Part shown: one piece after another, positions 23,644 through 34,607 of the stretch | Position numbering within the stretch: the stretch's first letter is position 1 | Layout of the letters: each line of letters begins with the position of its first letter | Source of the DNA: Typhlomys cinereus | Lineage: Eukaryota; Chordata; Mammalia; Rodentia; Platacanthomyidae | Direction of reading: 5' to 3' | Assembly: GCA_023101885.1 (NCBI GenBank) | Contig: JALPQD010000409.1 | Location: 434,001-498,000, forward strand | Length of the DNA: 64,000 bases | Notes under the pieces: model-generated | Database searches by the model: none | The model's input: only the letters and a program-made list of their open reading frames with translations | Told to the model about the DNA's origin: nothing | Translations under genes and position numbers: made by a program

Positions 23644-26600
23644 CAAGAATGAACACAGACATGCACATGCCATGAAACACAAGTGGAGGTCAGAAAACAA
23701 CTTTCAGAAGTCATTTGCTTCCTTATCTGTCTGCTGCACTATTTCACCTGACCTGAAATCATTATCTTCCAAATCAAACCTTTGACTCATCTTGTATTGT
23801 CTGCCCTTTGAATAACCTTATTATCGATGAGTATAACTTCTTGAGTCCCTGTCATGGTTTGAAATGTGTCCCTTACAGTCTCATGTGTTTGGCAAGGTCA
23901 TGTCATCTTGAGAGGTGGAGCCTTGCTGGAGAAAGGCAGTCACAAGGGGTGGGCCTTGAGATGGATTAGTCCTACCCTATCTCCAGAGGAAGTCTGCCTT
24001 TGTAGCAAGCAGTCTTGCAGCTCTCAACTTCCAAGATGTCTGCAGTAACTTAGCCTCTTCCAGCTTTGCCCAGCCAGCCATGCCACCTCTGCCATGAGAA
24101 ACTGTGCCTCCCCTATGGAACCATAAGCTGAATAAATCTCCCTTTCTCCCTTAAGTTGATTGACTTTGAGTGTTCTCTCACAGCAATAGTTAAGAGTAAC
24201 TGTTACAGTCCCTTAATCCCAGATCCTAATATTCATCAAGACTCTACTTCCTTGGTTCTAAATCCCTCACCATTGGAAGCTACCTCTTCTGCTGATCTTC
24301 AAGCACTCACTATCTCACTATTCAACATAAAATTAACCTTCTAATTTCTCTCATAGTCCTGATGATTCCATTTTCAGATCTCTGTAAAAGCATTTGAATG
24401 TGAGATGTCCCCCACAGGCTCATATGTTTGCATCATTAGCTGACGTTAATGTTAGGAAAATTGTAGAACATTTAGGAGGCAGAGCTTGCTGGAGAAAGGC
24501 ACATCATGGGGTGGGGGTCCTGGCCTTGAGGTTGGGTAGCCCGGTCTTGCTTCTGCTTGCAGTCTGCTCCTGCAGTTTGCTGCTTGCTCTTTCCACCTCC
24601 ATGATGGTAACAGTAACCTGAGTTGTCTCTAGCTCCTGCCACCCACCATGTTCTTTCTGATTTAATGGACTGTATCTTCCCTCCAGAACAAGAAGTCAAA
24701 TAAATCGCTTTCTCCCTTAGGCTGCCTGCAGTTAGTGTTGTCTCACAGCAGCAGAGAAGAGTAACTGCAATGGTCAATTTGACCTACATATTCCCTGCTT
24801 AAAATTCTGCAATGACTCTCATGGCTATGATATGTTTCAATAATAACCACAACTTTCAACTTCCTGTACCCATTCCTGTACCACATTGCAGCATGACTTA
24901 GCAACTTCACCAATAAAAAGAAAAAAAAAATGGGGTGTTCTCTGTGACTGCCTCCTAGCCTTCTTCTAGCCAACAAAATGTGCAACAACTCTGATCTACT
25001 ACAATGTTGAGACTTAAAGAGGCCTGGCTCTCTCCTGTCCTCAGTCTTGAAGTCTATAAGCTGCCACGTGAACAAGCCCAGACCATCCTGAGGAATCATA
25101 TAAATATTATCTGATCATATTGTCCATCATTCCAGCTGACCTCCTCTTCCTTACAAACTGAGCTGCCTGTGATTGTACCTTATCACATATGCTAAATTCA
25201 GCTAAGACCAAATAAGCCTCTCAACTGATAACTTCCTAAATTGACAAGCCATAGATGTCTGGGATAAATAAATAGCTACTTACATCTACCAAAATTTAGA
25301 TTGACTTATTAATCAACAAATAGCATTTGCTAAAATATTCATGAAAAATAAATCCAGGCTCTTCTGAATGATATGTAACCTTCTTATGATCTGAGTCCTG
25401 CTTAAATCTACTACCTAAAACAGCATTTCTTAGTTTTTTACTTAGCACCCTATATTTCAATTCATTCATACTCCTATCTCCCCATGTTTTTTTTTTGGTG
25501 TCTTCTTATCTCTGTGGCATTCTTGGTACCTACATCTCTAAATGTCACCTCCTCTTAGAAATCTATCTCATCATAACACTTCCTGGACAATGTTGCAAAC
25601 GTAGTTCACTACCCTTTTTTTCAGAACAGAGTGTCAGAGGTTGACCTCAAACTTGCCTTCCTCCTGCCTCTATATCCTGTATAGCCAGAATCGTAGGAGT
25701 ATGCCAATGGCTGGCACTGATTCAATTGAAGTTTTCGAATTTCTGGAGAACAAGTTTTTTACTGTTTCTGGGCTATCTGACACACACTCTGACATATTGT
25801 AAACGACCATTACTAAACAATGAATGATCAAACAAATGAGTAAAATCTCCCAAATATACTAATGTGTTTACATTTGAAAGGTTTCTTAATTCTCAAGCCC
25901 ACAATCAGCATATCATCGTTAGGCACAGGTGTCAACTTGACAGTTGATGGTTTGAGTTCCGCGCACATTTGTAGAGAATTAGTGGTTGAGTTAAGCCCAG
26001 AACAACCTGCAGGAGATTGTCTAGCTGATGGGGAAGGCCCAGCCTATGGTGAGTGGGACTAGGCCCTGGAATAAAATACAGAGAGCCGGTTGAGAAAGTT
26101 GGCATCCTTGTGTGTACTTGGCCAGACATACTGGTCTAGCAAGTAAGGATTGTCCCTCTCTCAGCCATTATGTAGACATGGTGTGGCCACTTCCCTCAGC
26201 CCTGGTGTTGGTGCATGCTTTCCCATCAACCTGGACTACAAACTGTCATAAGAAAAGAAACCTCTTGTTCTCTTAAGCCATTTGATGGTGATTTATCAGC
26301 AACCATGCAGGAGAACTGCTACATCCATCTGTGTGTTAAATGGACATTTTGTTTTCATACTATTTTAAATAAACAGAAATAATCCGTTATTCACTGGGAG
26401 AACAGTTCCTGGATCATTTGTTGCCATCTCCTTCTTGTCCAAAAGCTTACTCCAAATGCAAGGGCAGTACATGTGAATACTACTGAGACAACATGAATTT
26501 GTCCTCACAGAGTCTAGTAAGTGTAATATCCCATACATTTCACTTCACAAGCCCACAGAGATATATGTGACACTCTTCATTTTCCCTAGAGAGAATGGAT

Positions 26601-27749
26601 TGCCTTATTTTCCAAGGAGAGTAACTAAATCCAAAGAAAGAAGGGAAGTAGCAATGGAGTCTTTTGAATTATTTGTCTCCAGAACATGTTTCTCCTTCGT
26701 ATGTAGCTAGATGCCAATTCCTACAGGGTACCTTTCTCCATATAAAGCAGACATGGCTTATTAATTCACATGGTATACTTACTGATGAAAGCAACAAGGA
26801 AGAAGATTGCCAACAGCAGAAAAAGCACCAGCAATGATAACAAGAGGCGCACAGGGAAACCTCGATTATGCAAATGAGGAACTTGGTTCACTTTGAGAGC
26901 TGAAGGAATAAGCAAAATTTTTTAGTAATAAATTCATCCTTACTTCTACCTTTTCTTCTTCTTCCTTGTCTCCCTTTTTTCCATGATACACAATGACTAA
27001 TAGTAAGAACATTGAAGATAATACAAAGCCAAAAAAATGATGTTCAATGTAGAACCTTACATAAAAAATGCATAAAAGCAAAATATTCAAGAAAACTAAC
27101 TGCTATTAATATTTTGATATATCAAAATAATATAAATATATACCAGAAAAAATGGTTATATCCTATAAGTAAGTTTGGGGCTTTTGCTGGAGCAAAGAAT
27201 GCAGGCAGAAGTGAGACAGGGTCTTACTCTGCAACCTAATCTGGAACTCACTACGTAGACCTGAAACCCTCAATGATCCACCTGCCACTGCCTCTCAAGT
27301 GCTTGAATTACAGGCATTCACTACCATACTCAGCCTTGCAGCAGATTTTAAGTGTATATAATATGTTTTACCACATAGATGATATAGCACATATACTACT
27401 GTATGATCTAGTACCTTTCTTCCATGCTGCTTTATAACCATATTTTCATATCACCTTAAATTTTTAATTCATGTATTTTGCATAACACATATTTGCATAA
27501 TTTGCAAATTGCCTAAACATTTGTGATATACGTACAATGAATGATAGAATGTTTTTAATCATATTTTACATTTTTAATGTAAGTTCATTCTCTTAGTTCC
27601 AAACTCATAGTTGGAAACTATTTCTTAGATGAATGGTTAGTTTAGTGGTAGAGAAATTGCCTATAATGTTGAGAGGCTATGGTTTTTTTTGTTTGTTTGT
27701 TTTTAATTTTTTAATTTTTTTTCTTATTATTTATTCAATTGTGCGTGTT

Positions 27750-27789
<40 letters not shown>

Positions 27790-28920
27790 ACCACGGACGA
27801 ATTCGGGAACCACCATGGACGCCTCCAACTTCTCCTTGTTTACTCTGCCCCGGTATTCACAGGCTCAGTCCTACCAAGATCAGAAACGCAGGCCGCCCCG
27901 GCTTCCGCTCTATACGTGGGATCTGGAATCCGAACTCAGGACTTTCTGCCTGCAAGGCAGAGGCTTAACCCCTGAGCCACCTCTCCAGCCCGAGAGGCTA
28001 TAGTTTGATCTGCAGCTTGGAAGAAATTTTTTAAAACTTCCTTGACATTAAAAAAGCTCCAAAGAGCAATGATATGCAAGATACTCCACACAAGTTAGGC
28101 CGAAGTAATCATAATAGGACTTTGCATGACCTGCGCAATGACCAACGTATCATTGATCCCTCAACGTCTAACATGGATCACAGGCTCTAAGATCCTTAGA
28201 GGCAAGGGATTAACAGCCACAATAGTGTTCCTATACTTAAGGGGAACACAAAAAAGAGCTCTAGGCAATGCTACTGAGTCCTTACACCTCATCAGAAAGG
28301 AGGATCCAGAGGGAAGTCTGACATGCACACTAAAGGATGCTCCAGGATCGAGCGAGGGGGGGCACTAGGAGAAAGGGAAGGAGGGGGGAAGGGAGCAAGG
28401 GGATCCAGGAGGGATAGAGGGAGGGAGGGGAATGGGGTACTTATCTACTTTGTATGAGTGGAAGAAATTTTTAAAAAGCTCTAAAGACAGAAAACACATT
28501 CTTAATGTTACAATATACTATCAAGCACAGAGGGAAAAAAATCTCAGTATTAAACAATATGATTTCATTTCAGAAAAAAATATTGTATGTATTTATGTAC
28601 ATTTGTATGTAGAAGGGCATACAGTAAAATGCATGGCATTTTTTTCTGTAAATGATAAAAGTAAAAACAATGTCCTGAAAACATTTCTTTCCCCAAGTAC
28701 AACTTTATAGTCCATTAAACAATCAGCTGAGATATCAGTATCTTCCAAACAAAACTTCTCAGAGAGCCAGTAACAAACATTATCCAAGTCTTATTAATAA
28801 ACCCGATACCAAATCCAGCCACCAGGGATGGTTTTTACCTGCATCAGAGTCTGAGAAGGTGTCTGAAGACTTGCATTCATTTTTGAACTTCACTTCAGCG
28901 TAAGTGATTTCTAAAGCCAT
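18782..28920 (-). CDS. Clec4a: Complete CLEC4A (DCIR)-type C-type lectin receptor gene, six coding exons (gene 1)
   Basis: Joining 28839-28920, 26783-26899, 22178-22282, 21172-21323, 20208-20323 and 18782-18923 gives 714 nt, that is 237 residues plus a TGA stop, the usual CLEC4A length. Every junction has GT/AG sites and the phases run 1,1,1,0,2. Order of parts: cytoplasmic tail with ITIM ITYAEV near residues 5-10, membrane segment about 46-69, neck about 70-101, CRD 102-237. The family are type II receptors of myeloid and dendritic cells; the phosphorylated ITIM recruits SHP-1/SHP-2 and dampens activation. Only CLEC4A in this lectin cluster has an ITIM, which is why I chose this name over the dectin-2, CLEC4D or CLEC4E types. 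The CRD keeps the WVD-like core and an EPN motif (residues 197-199). Sequons are seen at N86, N95, N130 and N187. Which mouse Clec4a1-4 paralog it matches cannot be settled by eye. Confidence 0.9.
19161..19480 (+). mobile_element. SINE with long TC microsatellite in gene 1 intron 5
   Basis: Head GAGCTGGAGAGACAGCTTGA, middle with CCTGGAGACCTGAATTTGATC, then about 140 bases of TC repeat and an AAATAAATAAATTTT tail. The orthologous insertion in gene 2 (52040-52290) shows that it predates the duplication. Confidence 0.75.
20208..20323 (-). CDS. Clec4a: Gene 1 coding exon 5: middle of the CRD
   Basis: 116 nt, phase 0 to phase 2, with acceptor CTCCTTAG and consensus donor GTGAGT. It encodes YYVGLWDPEG, the QWRWVDQMPY core typical of C-type lectins, and a YNKS sequon (N187) just before the calcium-binding loop. 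The reading frame is open through both splice junctions. Confidence 0.92.
21172..21323 (-). CDS. Clec4a: Gene 1 coding exon 4: first third of the CRD
   Basis: 152 nt, phase 1 to phase 0, between an acceptor ending ATAAAG and a GTACTT donor. It encodes the CRD entry WSCCPK...W, the HCYF strand, a WNQSEE helix (sequon N130) and the AHLLVI core with E-Q ending, all standard long-form C-type lectin landmarks. The 152 nt differ from the gene 2 counterpart at only about three positions. Confidence 0.92.
21441..21645 (-). mobile_element. B2-like SINE, tail and middle part, in gene 1 intron 3
   Basis: Read on the minus strand the CA/GA tract and TAAATAAA tail lie at the left, and GGGAC.CATAGTGCCC-type middle sequence follows. 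The head is lost or diverged. Confidence 0.5.
21690..22010 (+). mobile_element. Old L1 3' end in gene 1 intron 3
   Basis: Matches the end pattern of other old L1 copies: TGCTCCAGCAAATACTCAAG, GGGTTGTAATGTGAGG, GTCATAAATTTACTGTATTC and AAGAATGAAAAA. Confidence 0.6.
22178..22282 (-). CDS. Clec4a: Gene 1 coding exon 3: neck (stalk)
   Basis: 105 nt, phase 1 at both ends, acceptor TTTTCCAG and donor GTAAAA. It encodes the short stalk starting IFFQKYSQLLEE, with one cysteine (C92) that could form an interchain disulfide and N-glycosylation sequons NHT and NNS. The CLEC4A family has such a short neck in place of a long coiled coil. Confidence 0.88.
22440..23580. other. Gene 1 intron 2, no feature recognised
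   Basis: Unique-looking AT-rich intron sequence. No extra exon with proper splice sites and C-type lectin content is seen. Confidence 0.35.
23585..23730 (-). mobile_element. SINE fragment with GA tract
   Basis: Read on the minus strand, a SINE-type middle (TTCTGACCTCCACTTGTGTT) leads into a TC run and a TAAATA tail. The plus-strand GA tract is 23601-23640. Confidence 0.5.
23851..24215 (+). repeat. Dispersed repeat family X, copy 1
   Basis: One of three related copies (with 24385-24780 and 56391-56750). Shared words: CTCATGTGTTTG, GGTGGAGCCTTGCTGGAG, GGGGTGGGCCTTGAG, AATAAATC.CCTTTCTCCC and CTCTCACAGCAATAG. About 360 bases long with an apparent poly(A)-signal-like AATAAA. I do not know the family name. 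Confidence 0.6.
24385..24780 (+). repeat. Dispersed repeat family X, copy 2
   Basis: Same order of motifs as 23851-24215, in tandem orientation about 170 bases downstream in gene 1 intron 2; ends GTTGTCTCACAGCAGCAGAG. Confidence 0.6.
24790..25610. other. Gene 1 intron 2, nothing recognised
   Basis: No exon, RNA gene or clear repeat seen. Confidence 0.35.
25615..25725 (-). mobile_element. B1-like SINE remnant
   Basis: The plus strand reads GTTGACCTCAAACTTGCCTTCCTCCTGCCT and AGTATGCCAATGGCTGGCAC, the reverse complement of the middle and head of a B1-type (7SL-derived) SINE. Diverged. Confidence 0.5.
25915..26325 (+). repeat. Dispersed repeat family Y, copy 1
   Basis: Shares GTGTCAACTTGAC, GGCCCAGCCTATGGTG/CCATGGGCTGGG, AGACATACTGGTCTAGCAAG and TTCCCTCAGCCCTGGTGTTG with an inverted copy at 30474-30876 and a third at 31728-32260. 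About 400 bases; class not determined. Confidence 0.6.
26783..26899 (-). CDS. Clec4a: Gene 1 coding exon 2: juxtamembrane and membrane segment
   Basis: 117 nt, phase 1 at both ends, preceded by a TTCCTTCAG acceptor and followed by a GTAAGT donor. It encodes a polar start, then an arginine-bounded hydrophobic stretch (LLLSLLVLFLLLAIFFL core), the signal-anchor of a type II protein. There is no charged residue inside the membrane segment, so pairing with FcR-gamma through a membrane arginine is not expected. This agrees with an ITIM-type inhibitory receptor. Confidence 0.88.
27190..27345 (-). mobile_element. B1-like SINE remnant in gene 1 intron 1
   Basis: The plus strand reads AGACAGGGTCTTACTCTGCA, TGGAACTCACTACGTAGACC and TGCTTGAATTACAGGCATTC, the reverse complement of a B1 element. 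Confidence 0.7.
27671..28001 (-). mobile_element. B2-like SINE with target-site duplication in gene 1 intron 1
   Basis: Same subfamily as 309-595. The head at the right end (27985 leftward) has GGGCTGGAGAGGTGGCTCAG; the left end has a GT/CA microsatellite (27749-27787) and a T-rich complement of the tail. GAGAGGCTAT repeats at 27671-27680 and 27992-28001. Confidence 0.85.
28051..28487 (+). mobile_element. 5'-truncated L1 3' UTR insertion with target-site duplication
   Basis: The body 28066-28472 holds only L1 3' UTR: the ACTCCACACAAGTTAGG and GGACTTTGCATGACCTGCGC words, a G-rich run and the TTTGTATGAGTGGAAGAAA end. AAAAAGCTC(C/T)AAAGA flanks it at 28051-28065 and 28473-28487. It lies in gene 1 intron 1, about 350 bases from exon 1. 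Confidence 0.85.
28839..28920 (-). CDS. Clec4a: Gene 1 coding exon 1: cytoplasmic tail with ITIM
   Basis: Start ATG at 28920-28918; 82 nt encode 27 residues plus one base. The tail contains ITYAEV, matching the ITIM consensus (I/V/L/S)xYxx(L/V). Known role: tyrosine phosphorylation creates an SH2 docking site for SHP phosphatases. The exon ends before a GTAAAA donor at 28838-28837. No upstream in-frame methionine is needed, because this start reproduces the family's N-terminus. Confidence 0.9.
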
Positions 28921-29600
28921 ATTTAAAAAGACCTGCTTTCTTCAGAAGAATTCATATTATCTCTTCCTTACACCATTTGATCCATGAAGCCCAAACGGTG
29001 ACACATTTGTCTTTCTATGCAACTAGATGAGAGCAGAGGAAAGTCCCTGGGAGATAGCACAAGAGAATTAAAAGACACAATGAGGAACTTTGGCCCACAT
29101 GCAGCAACACGAGAATTCTAGAACTTCAAACTTACTCAGCGTGGGTATGCAGATATTTTTGATTCTCAAAAGAGAATGGAAATAATGGGAAGGAAAGGAA
29201 AAGAGGAACCAGGCATTAGAGAAGTTTGTCCTAAGAACTGTGCTCTCTAACTCTGAAGACAAAATTCTTGAACTTCACACACAAATGTTATTTCTTATAA
29301 ACTAATAACATGAGTAAATAACCCATTCATGCTGCAGCTGCCTTTTCACTTTGAGTGAACAGGCAAGATCCAGACAATCACACAGAGCAACACTCAAATA
29401 AAGGCTCTTCCTACTGTCCAGTGTGGTAGGGAAGGCAAAGCAGAGATCCTTCCCTCTGAGGCTGCTCCTCTGGGCTCTCCACTTTCTGCTGCGCTCATCA
29501 CCAACTCCTCAGGATTCTCCGCCTTGCCGATGACCACACCCAGAGCTCCTAAGAGCAGCTCTCAGTACTTGTGGGAAGAAGAGGCTGCCTCTTCCTTGTG
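28921..29600 (-). promoter_or_regulatory. 5' UTR and putative promoter region of gene 1
   Basis: This stretch lies directly upstream of the gene 1 start codon and shows no repeat I recognise. It has no clear TATA box near the start. Several GAGGAA cores (for example near 29036 and 29202), the core recognised by ETS factors such as PU.1, are on the plus strand, which would suit a myeloid gene. This is inference only; the transcription start is not visible. Confidence 0.3.
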
Positions 29601-30470
29601 TTCTCTCTTATTTTAACTCCCACATCTTGCAGCAAAGAGCTTTCCAGTTTACTGGCACTATTGTGAACCACAATGTGCACAAGGACAAACTTCAATCAAG
29701 AGCTAAAGATGATTTTTTAACCAAGACCCAAAGGGAAAACTTTTTACAAATTAAATTATTTGATTCCTTTCCTCACACAAGCTTCCAATTTACACTGAAC
29801 TTCTCTCTCTGAATATACTCCAACTGTTCCATATACCTTTGTGTAACATCACACACGCACACAAACACACACACACAAATACGCACACACACCTCTATAC
29901 TTCTAATTTATATCTTATTTTTATATCTAAACATACTGATAACCATGGGTTTATACCAGGACTCCAAATTGCAAGGCAAAACCACAGTTTTCATTTTATA
30001 TTCTGAATTTCAATATCTATAGCTTCCTTCTGTAAGAAATCTTTGTTCACTATCTGTATCAAAATTGCTTGGTTATCATTCTCCCTGTCTTTGGTGATAT
30101 TTGTCTCAATTAAGATGTCCTTCTCTCCTAGATAGCTTTCTACCCACTAGGCCAAGCTCCTGTCTCCTGAAATGACGCGTTGTCCCTTCAGTTTGACTAT
30201 TTCTATACAAGGTAAGCCACTTTGCTGGGGCTGTGATACCCTCCATGGGAAAGCCCTCTTCACTCCGCATGTGCCTGATTCCTGGTACTGATTTCTAAGA
30301 AGCCACCTTTAGCCTCTCTTAAGTGCTAACATTACATCAGATATGTGAACATGATGTGAAGAGTGACAGCACAGAGGGCCGACTTAATGGAGTGAGGAGA
30401 ATATCAGCATGGGGCGGGGAGTGAGAAGCTATCTGAATTGGGAAGGGAATCCACAAGCAGCAGTGTTGCA
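29600..30470. other. No gene recognised
   Basis: Intergenic; a short CA-rich patch at 29853-29892. No supported feature. Confidence 0.35.
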
Positions 30471-30473
30471 GTC

Positions 30474-30876
30474 CGCCTGCATAGTTGCTGATAAATGACC
30501 AGAACACAGCTTAAGGGAACAAGGAGTTTACTTTCTTACGACAGTCCGGTTACAGTTCATAGTCCAGCTTGACAGGAGAGCACGCACCAACACCAGGGCC
30601 GAGGGAACTGGCCACCATAACGGCTGAGAGATGAACAATCCTTACTTGCCAGACCAGCATGTCTGGCCAAGTATACAGAAGGATGCCAACTCTCTCAAAG
30701 CTCTCTGTGATTTATCCAGGGCCTAATCCCACCCACCATGGGCTGGGTCTTCCCCAGCAGCTAGACAATCTCCTTCAGGTTTGCTCTGGACTTAACTCAA
30801 CCATCAACTCTCTACAACTGTGCCCAGAGCTCAAACCCTCAAGAGTCAAGTTGACACCTGTGCTTAACTATGACAA
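30474..30876 (-). repeat. Dispersed repeat family Y, copy 2 (inverted)
   Basis: Reverse complement of the 25915-26325 repeat over nearly its full length: it starts GTTGCTGATAAATGACC and ends CAAGTTGACACCTGTGC. With copy 1 it brackets gene 1 exons 1 and 2 as an inverted pair. Confidence 0.65.
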
Positions 30877-30879
30877 GCA

Positions 30880-31725
30880 GCTTGGTACAAAATCAGAGTC
30901 TAAGCAGTGAAAACCACATCTATGTGGTGGTGAGACTGCTGAGGTTAAGTAAAGTGAGAGGACATCCATGCATGAGTTCATTTCTTGCTGGGAGTTTCCT
31001 CTCATCACCCCCACAACAGAAGCACTTTCCCACCCTGGAAGGTGTTGACTGCCCACACATGAGGAACTCCCTTACCCTGCTCAGCCTCGGAAATCCACAA
31101 CAGCTCAACCCTCAGCATAGACACTCTCTTCATCCTACTTCGGCTCCGACACTTCATACCAGGTCCTCTATTTCCCTAGCAAGAACATACTTCTGACCTT
31201 GAGAGGCACTGGATTCCCATGCTGCACTCCTGCCATTAACACACTTTTTACATGAACTCCTAATGATCTGCCTTCTGCCAGGAAGCTCCCTTGACCATAC
31301 TGAGGCTCTGGGTTTCAACTCATCTTGAAGACAGCTCTATACATGGCTGCTCTCCTCACTTCTCTCAGACACTTAATTCCACTTCAGGTTCTCCTCCATG
31401 AGCACCACCTCCCCATCATGCATATTTGGGGTTCAAAGTACCTATTAAAAAAATGATCTCATGCATGGACTCTCTTCACAAGCTAGATATCTTCTCCCCC
31501 CACCAAGCTGATATTCCCCTTGCTCTGTCAAGTCGTCCCTGTGGATGGTCACACTTCTCATCCTGTTCAAGCCCTAACACCTTGTGCTAGACCACTGCTG
31601 TCCCGTACCCCACCCTACCACAGACACCTGCCTTTTCCTGTTTCATATCATTCATTTACTTAAGTAGTTACAGAAAGGAAACAAGATATGTGTACTAGTT
31701 AGATGTAGACATCAACCATTTCAAA
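30880..31725. other. Unrecognised, C/T-rich sequence
   Basis: Moderately GC-richer than its neighbours, with short pyrimidine-rich repeats of the type CTCC.TTCA. Open reads at 30870-31196 have no domain. It may be an old repeat I cannot name. Confidence 0.3.
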
Positions 31726-31727
31726 AT

Positions 31728-32046
31728 TATTCACAATTATTGACAATTGCAAGTTGAGTTTTGGGCACATCCATGAATATTGATAGTTAAGGCAAGCTTG
31801 CAAGAGAGTGTCTAATCAATGTGGGAAGACCTAACCTGTGGTTGGCAGGACCATTCCCTGGGCAGGTGGATAAAATGAAAGGAGCTGGTTTAATATTTTG
31901 GCAGACTTGTAGTCTACCAAGTAAAGCTTGCCTCTTTCTCTGTCTCTCTCTCTCTCTGTCTCTCTCTCTCTCTCTGTCTCTCTCTCTCTCTCTGTCTCTC
32001 TCTGTCTCTCTCTGTCTCTCTCTGTCTCTGTCTCTCTGTCTCTCTG

Positions 32047-32100
<54 letters not shown>

Positions 32101-32260
32101 AGAAATCTCTGAGGGTATAGTGTGGCCAGTTCCCTCAGCTTTTGGTATGAACTCTTAACAAACTGGACCTATGATCAAGAACAGCAAGCAAGAATAAAAC
32201 TCCCTTGTTCCCTTAAGCTTTTTAGTTGTGAATTTATCTGCAGCATACAGACAAAGCTGC
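31728..32260 (+). repeat. Dispersed repeat family Y, copy 3, split by a TC microsatellite
   Basis: Flanking parts match the family: GACCTAACCTGTGGTTGGCA, AGTCTACCAAGTAAAGCTTG, GTGTGGCCAGTTCCCTCAGC and CTTGTTCCCTTAAGC. A TC/TG-interrupted microsatellite of about 170 bases (31930-32100) has grown inside it. Confidence 0.6.
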
Positions 32261-33225
32261 AACAATATGACAAAGAATAGAAAAGTTATAATCCTTCTGT
32301 AATTATTAGATCTGTGAAGTAATTCTACTTTGATAGGTGCATATATGCAACAATTCCAATAATAATTCCAATAATAATGACAGATATGGACTATAGAGAC
32401 TTCCAAGTAAAATGAAAACATAGGAACCACCTTGGAGATAGTGCTAGATCGTAGTTGGGGAAATAAAGAGAATAGGAATCTTCTGTCACTCTACTGGCCA
32501 CTTCTAAGGTCTCCTACTAGTAGTTCTCAGGTCTCCATCACTCAACTGGTGAGCAACCCAATGATCTTTCTTTCATCATTCAGTAGGATGCATGGTGCCA
32601 GGAGGGGGCAGGAGAGAGCAGAGCAGCTGACCCAGGTTCAGCCATCACAGAGGATGTGGCAAACTGCAGGCAGGATAACAAGAACACTTCAGGATTTCTA
32701 CAGAAGCAGTGTCAGCAGGGAATCTAGGAAAAAGATCTTCTCAGTACCATGGTGGGAAACAAGGAAGCAGGGCAACAGCGAACACCAAGCATGAGTACAA
32801 AACCGTTCACTGGACTCCACAGAGGTTCCTATTGCTACCCACACTGGGACACCGTACTCACTGTGGTGAGGCAGAGTTCATTTCCTCAGTCTTCAGCTTT
32901 CAGATCACGCTAATTAACTGCACAAGAAAACACCACATGGGCTGCCTGGATAAGTAAAACTACCCAGAAACTGCAAGGAAAATTTCCTCATATTCACTGG
33001 ATCTACAGGGGAGAGAAATTAAAAAACTACATCAAAGTACAGGGGTCCCAGAAAACCATGAGGAAAGGAAACACAACTTCCCAGTTCAGGCAGAACAAGA
33101 ATCACTGGACAATGGAGATCAAGGATTGCCACTGGCCCTTCCCCACATAAAGGCACCTAAATCATCCTACAGTTGGAGAACACTGTAAATAAACTTCATC
33201 TTTAAGCTAAATCCGGGCATGTTAG
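32261..33225. other. No gene recognised
   Basis: Mixed sequence, perhaps an old L1 5' part (33000-33200), but too diverged to call. Confidence 0.3.
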
Positions 33226-33980
33226 CAATTCACATGATAAGTATTTTGCTTTTTTTTCCTCCCACATTTTTTTTCCTAATCATACAAGCTCAATTGGTAT
33301 CCCCATCCTCTCACTCCCCCCCTTCCCCGTCATCCCCCATTACAGTCTTCCCCCCTTCCACTCTTCCTTTTACCTCCCTCACGCCTTCCCTCTCTACTGG
33401 TGCCTCTCCTTCCTCCCTCATGTCCCCTGGAGCTTCCATTTATGTGGGCAACAAACCTCCCTCTCAGTCTTCCACCTTAGTGAGGGTTCAGGTCTCAGTG
33501 GCATAACCCAGAGCTTCTTGGGCTCCCCATTAGTATGGGAACTCTATTATAACTGTTTAATCTCTTGCCTCTAAGGATCCTACTGCCTGAAGCTTTATCC
33601 CCTGTGATCTATGCTAGACTTGGGGGGGGGGTCGTTCTGAATTATGGTTTGTTATTGCTTTCAGTTTTGCTGTTCCTGCACCACCCTTGGCTCCATCCTG
33701 ATTGGTATTGGAGTTCACCTCCTAACCAAAGATAAAAGGCTGTTTAAATGAAGATCTTACTATAAGAGGAGATTCAAAGGTAGATGGAACAGAAGTAGGA
33801 CATCACAGGGGGTTGTTCAGTGTCCCAAAATGGTTACCATTTACCTGTCAGTCCTTATGCCCTCCCTGATTGTTGAGATCAAGCCTCCTCAGTTGCAAGT
33901 GACCAGGAAGGAAAGTGAAAGTGAGCTTCACCAGATGTCTTGCTACTTAATTATTTCTGTTTTTTATGATAAAATTTTAT
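33226..33980 (-). mobile_element. L1 3' UTR fragment, minus strand
   Basis: The plus strand is pyrimidine-rich (33300-33420), the complement of the L1 3' UTR G-rich run. It is followed by the complement of words seen in the L1 3' UTRs of the window, such as CTTGCCTCTAAGGATCCTAC and CTCCATCCTGATTGGTATTG. Confidence 0.65.
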
Positions 33981-34605
33981 CACTAACAGCTAAGTCATCA
34001 ATTGTTATCTTATATGTTTCTAGCTCACTGGTGTCTAGCAAATGTATGAGAGTATTTATTCATTTTCTATGCTTAATCTGGTTTGGATGGGTAGATGTCT
34101 GTTTAAGTTCAACCAGAAGCCACTGGGTGCTGACTGTTGGATGGGGGTGTCTGTATTTAACATGGGGTGCTGATCTTAATTGCTGAGATGGCAATGATAG
34201 GGTCTATATTCTGCCTTCAGTAATAAAAGAAGGGGAAGGTAGTAGGGTGAGTAAGGATGAGAATAAGCATTAGGCTAGATATGAGAGGAAAGGATAGAGG
34301 TAAGACAGCCATTTTGCTCTCGAAGCCCACAGATTTTAGAGGTCTTTCAGCTAGGAAAGGTTATAATTATGTAGTTATAATGTGAAAGAAAAAAACTTTG
34401 AGAAACAGACTAGTAGGTCTTTGAGGGTGTGTTATAGTTGGGGCAAATGAAGTATAATTGTAAGGATGGTTTATAATAAATTGGATGGAGAATCTTAAAC
34501 AACATCATTAAAATTTAACTGTGTGATATATGATCAAATGCCCACTCTTTGCAAGCTAGTCAAGAGAGGAAATTAAGTAAGTAAATATAAGAAGTAAAAA
34601 AAAGT
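33981..34605. other. No gene recognised
   Basis: AT-rich, possibly an older continuation of the minus-strand L1 to its left. Nothing firm. Confidence 0.3.
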
Positions 34606-34607
34606 AC

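Noticed and set aside
28432..28710. 92-residue read next to gene 1 exon 1 as an extra exon
   Set aside because: Wrong strand, starts in an L1 tail, no domain.
31930..32100. Regular short repeats as a possible CRISPR-like or tandem gene array
   Set aside because: Simple TC dinucleotide repeat with TG interruptions inside a family Y repeat; no spacers.
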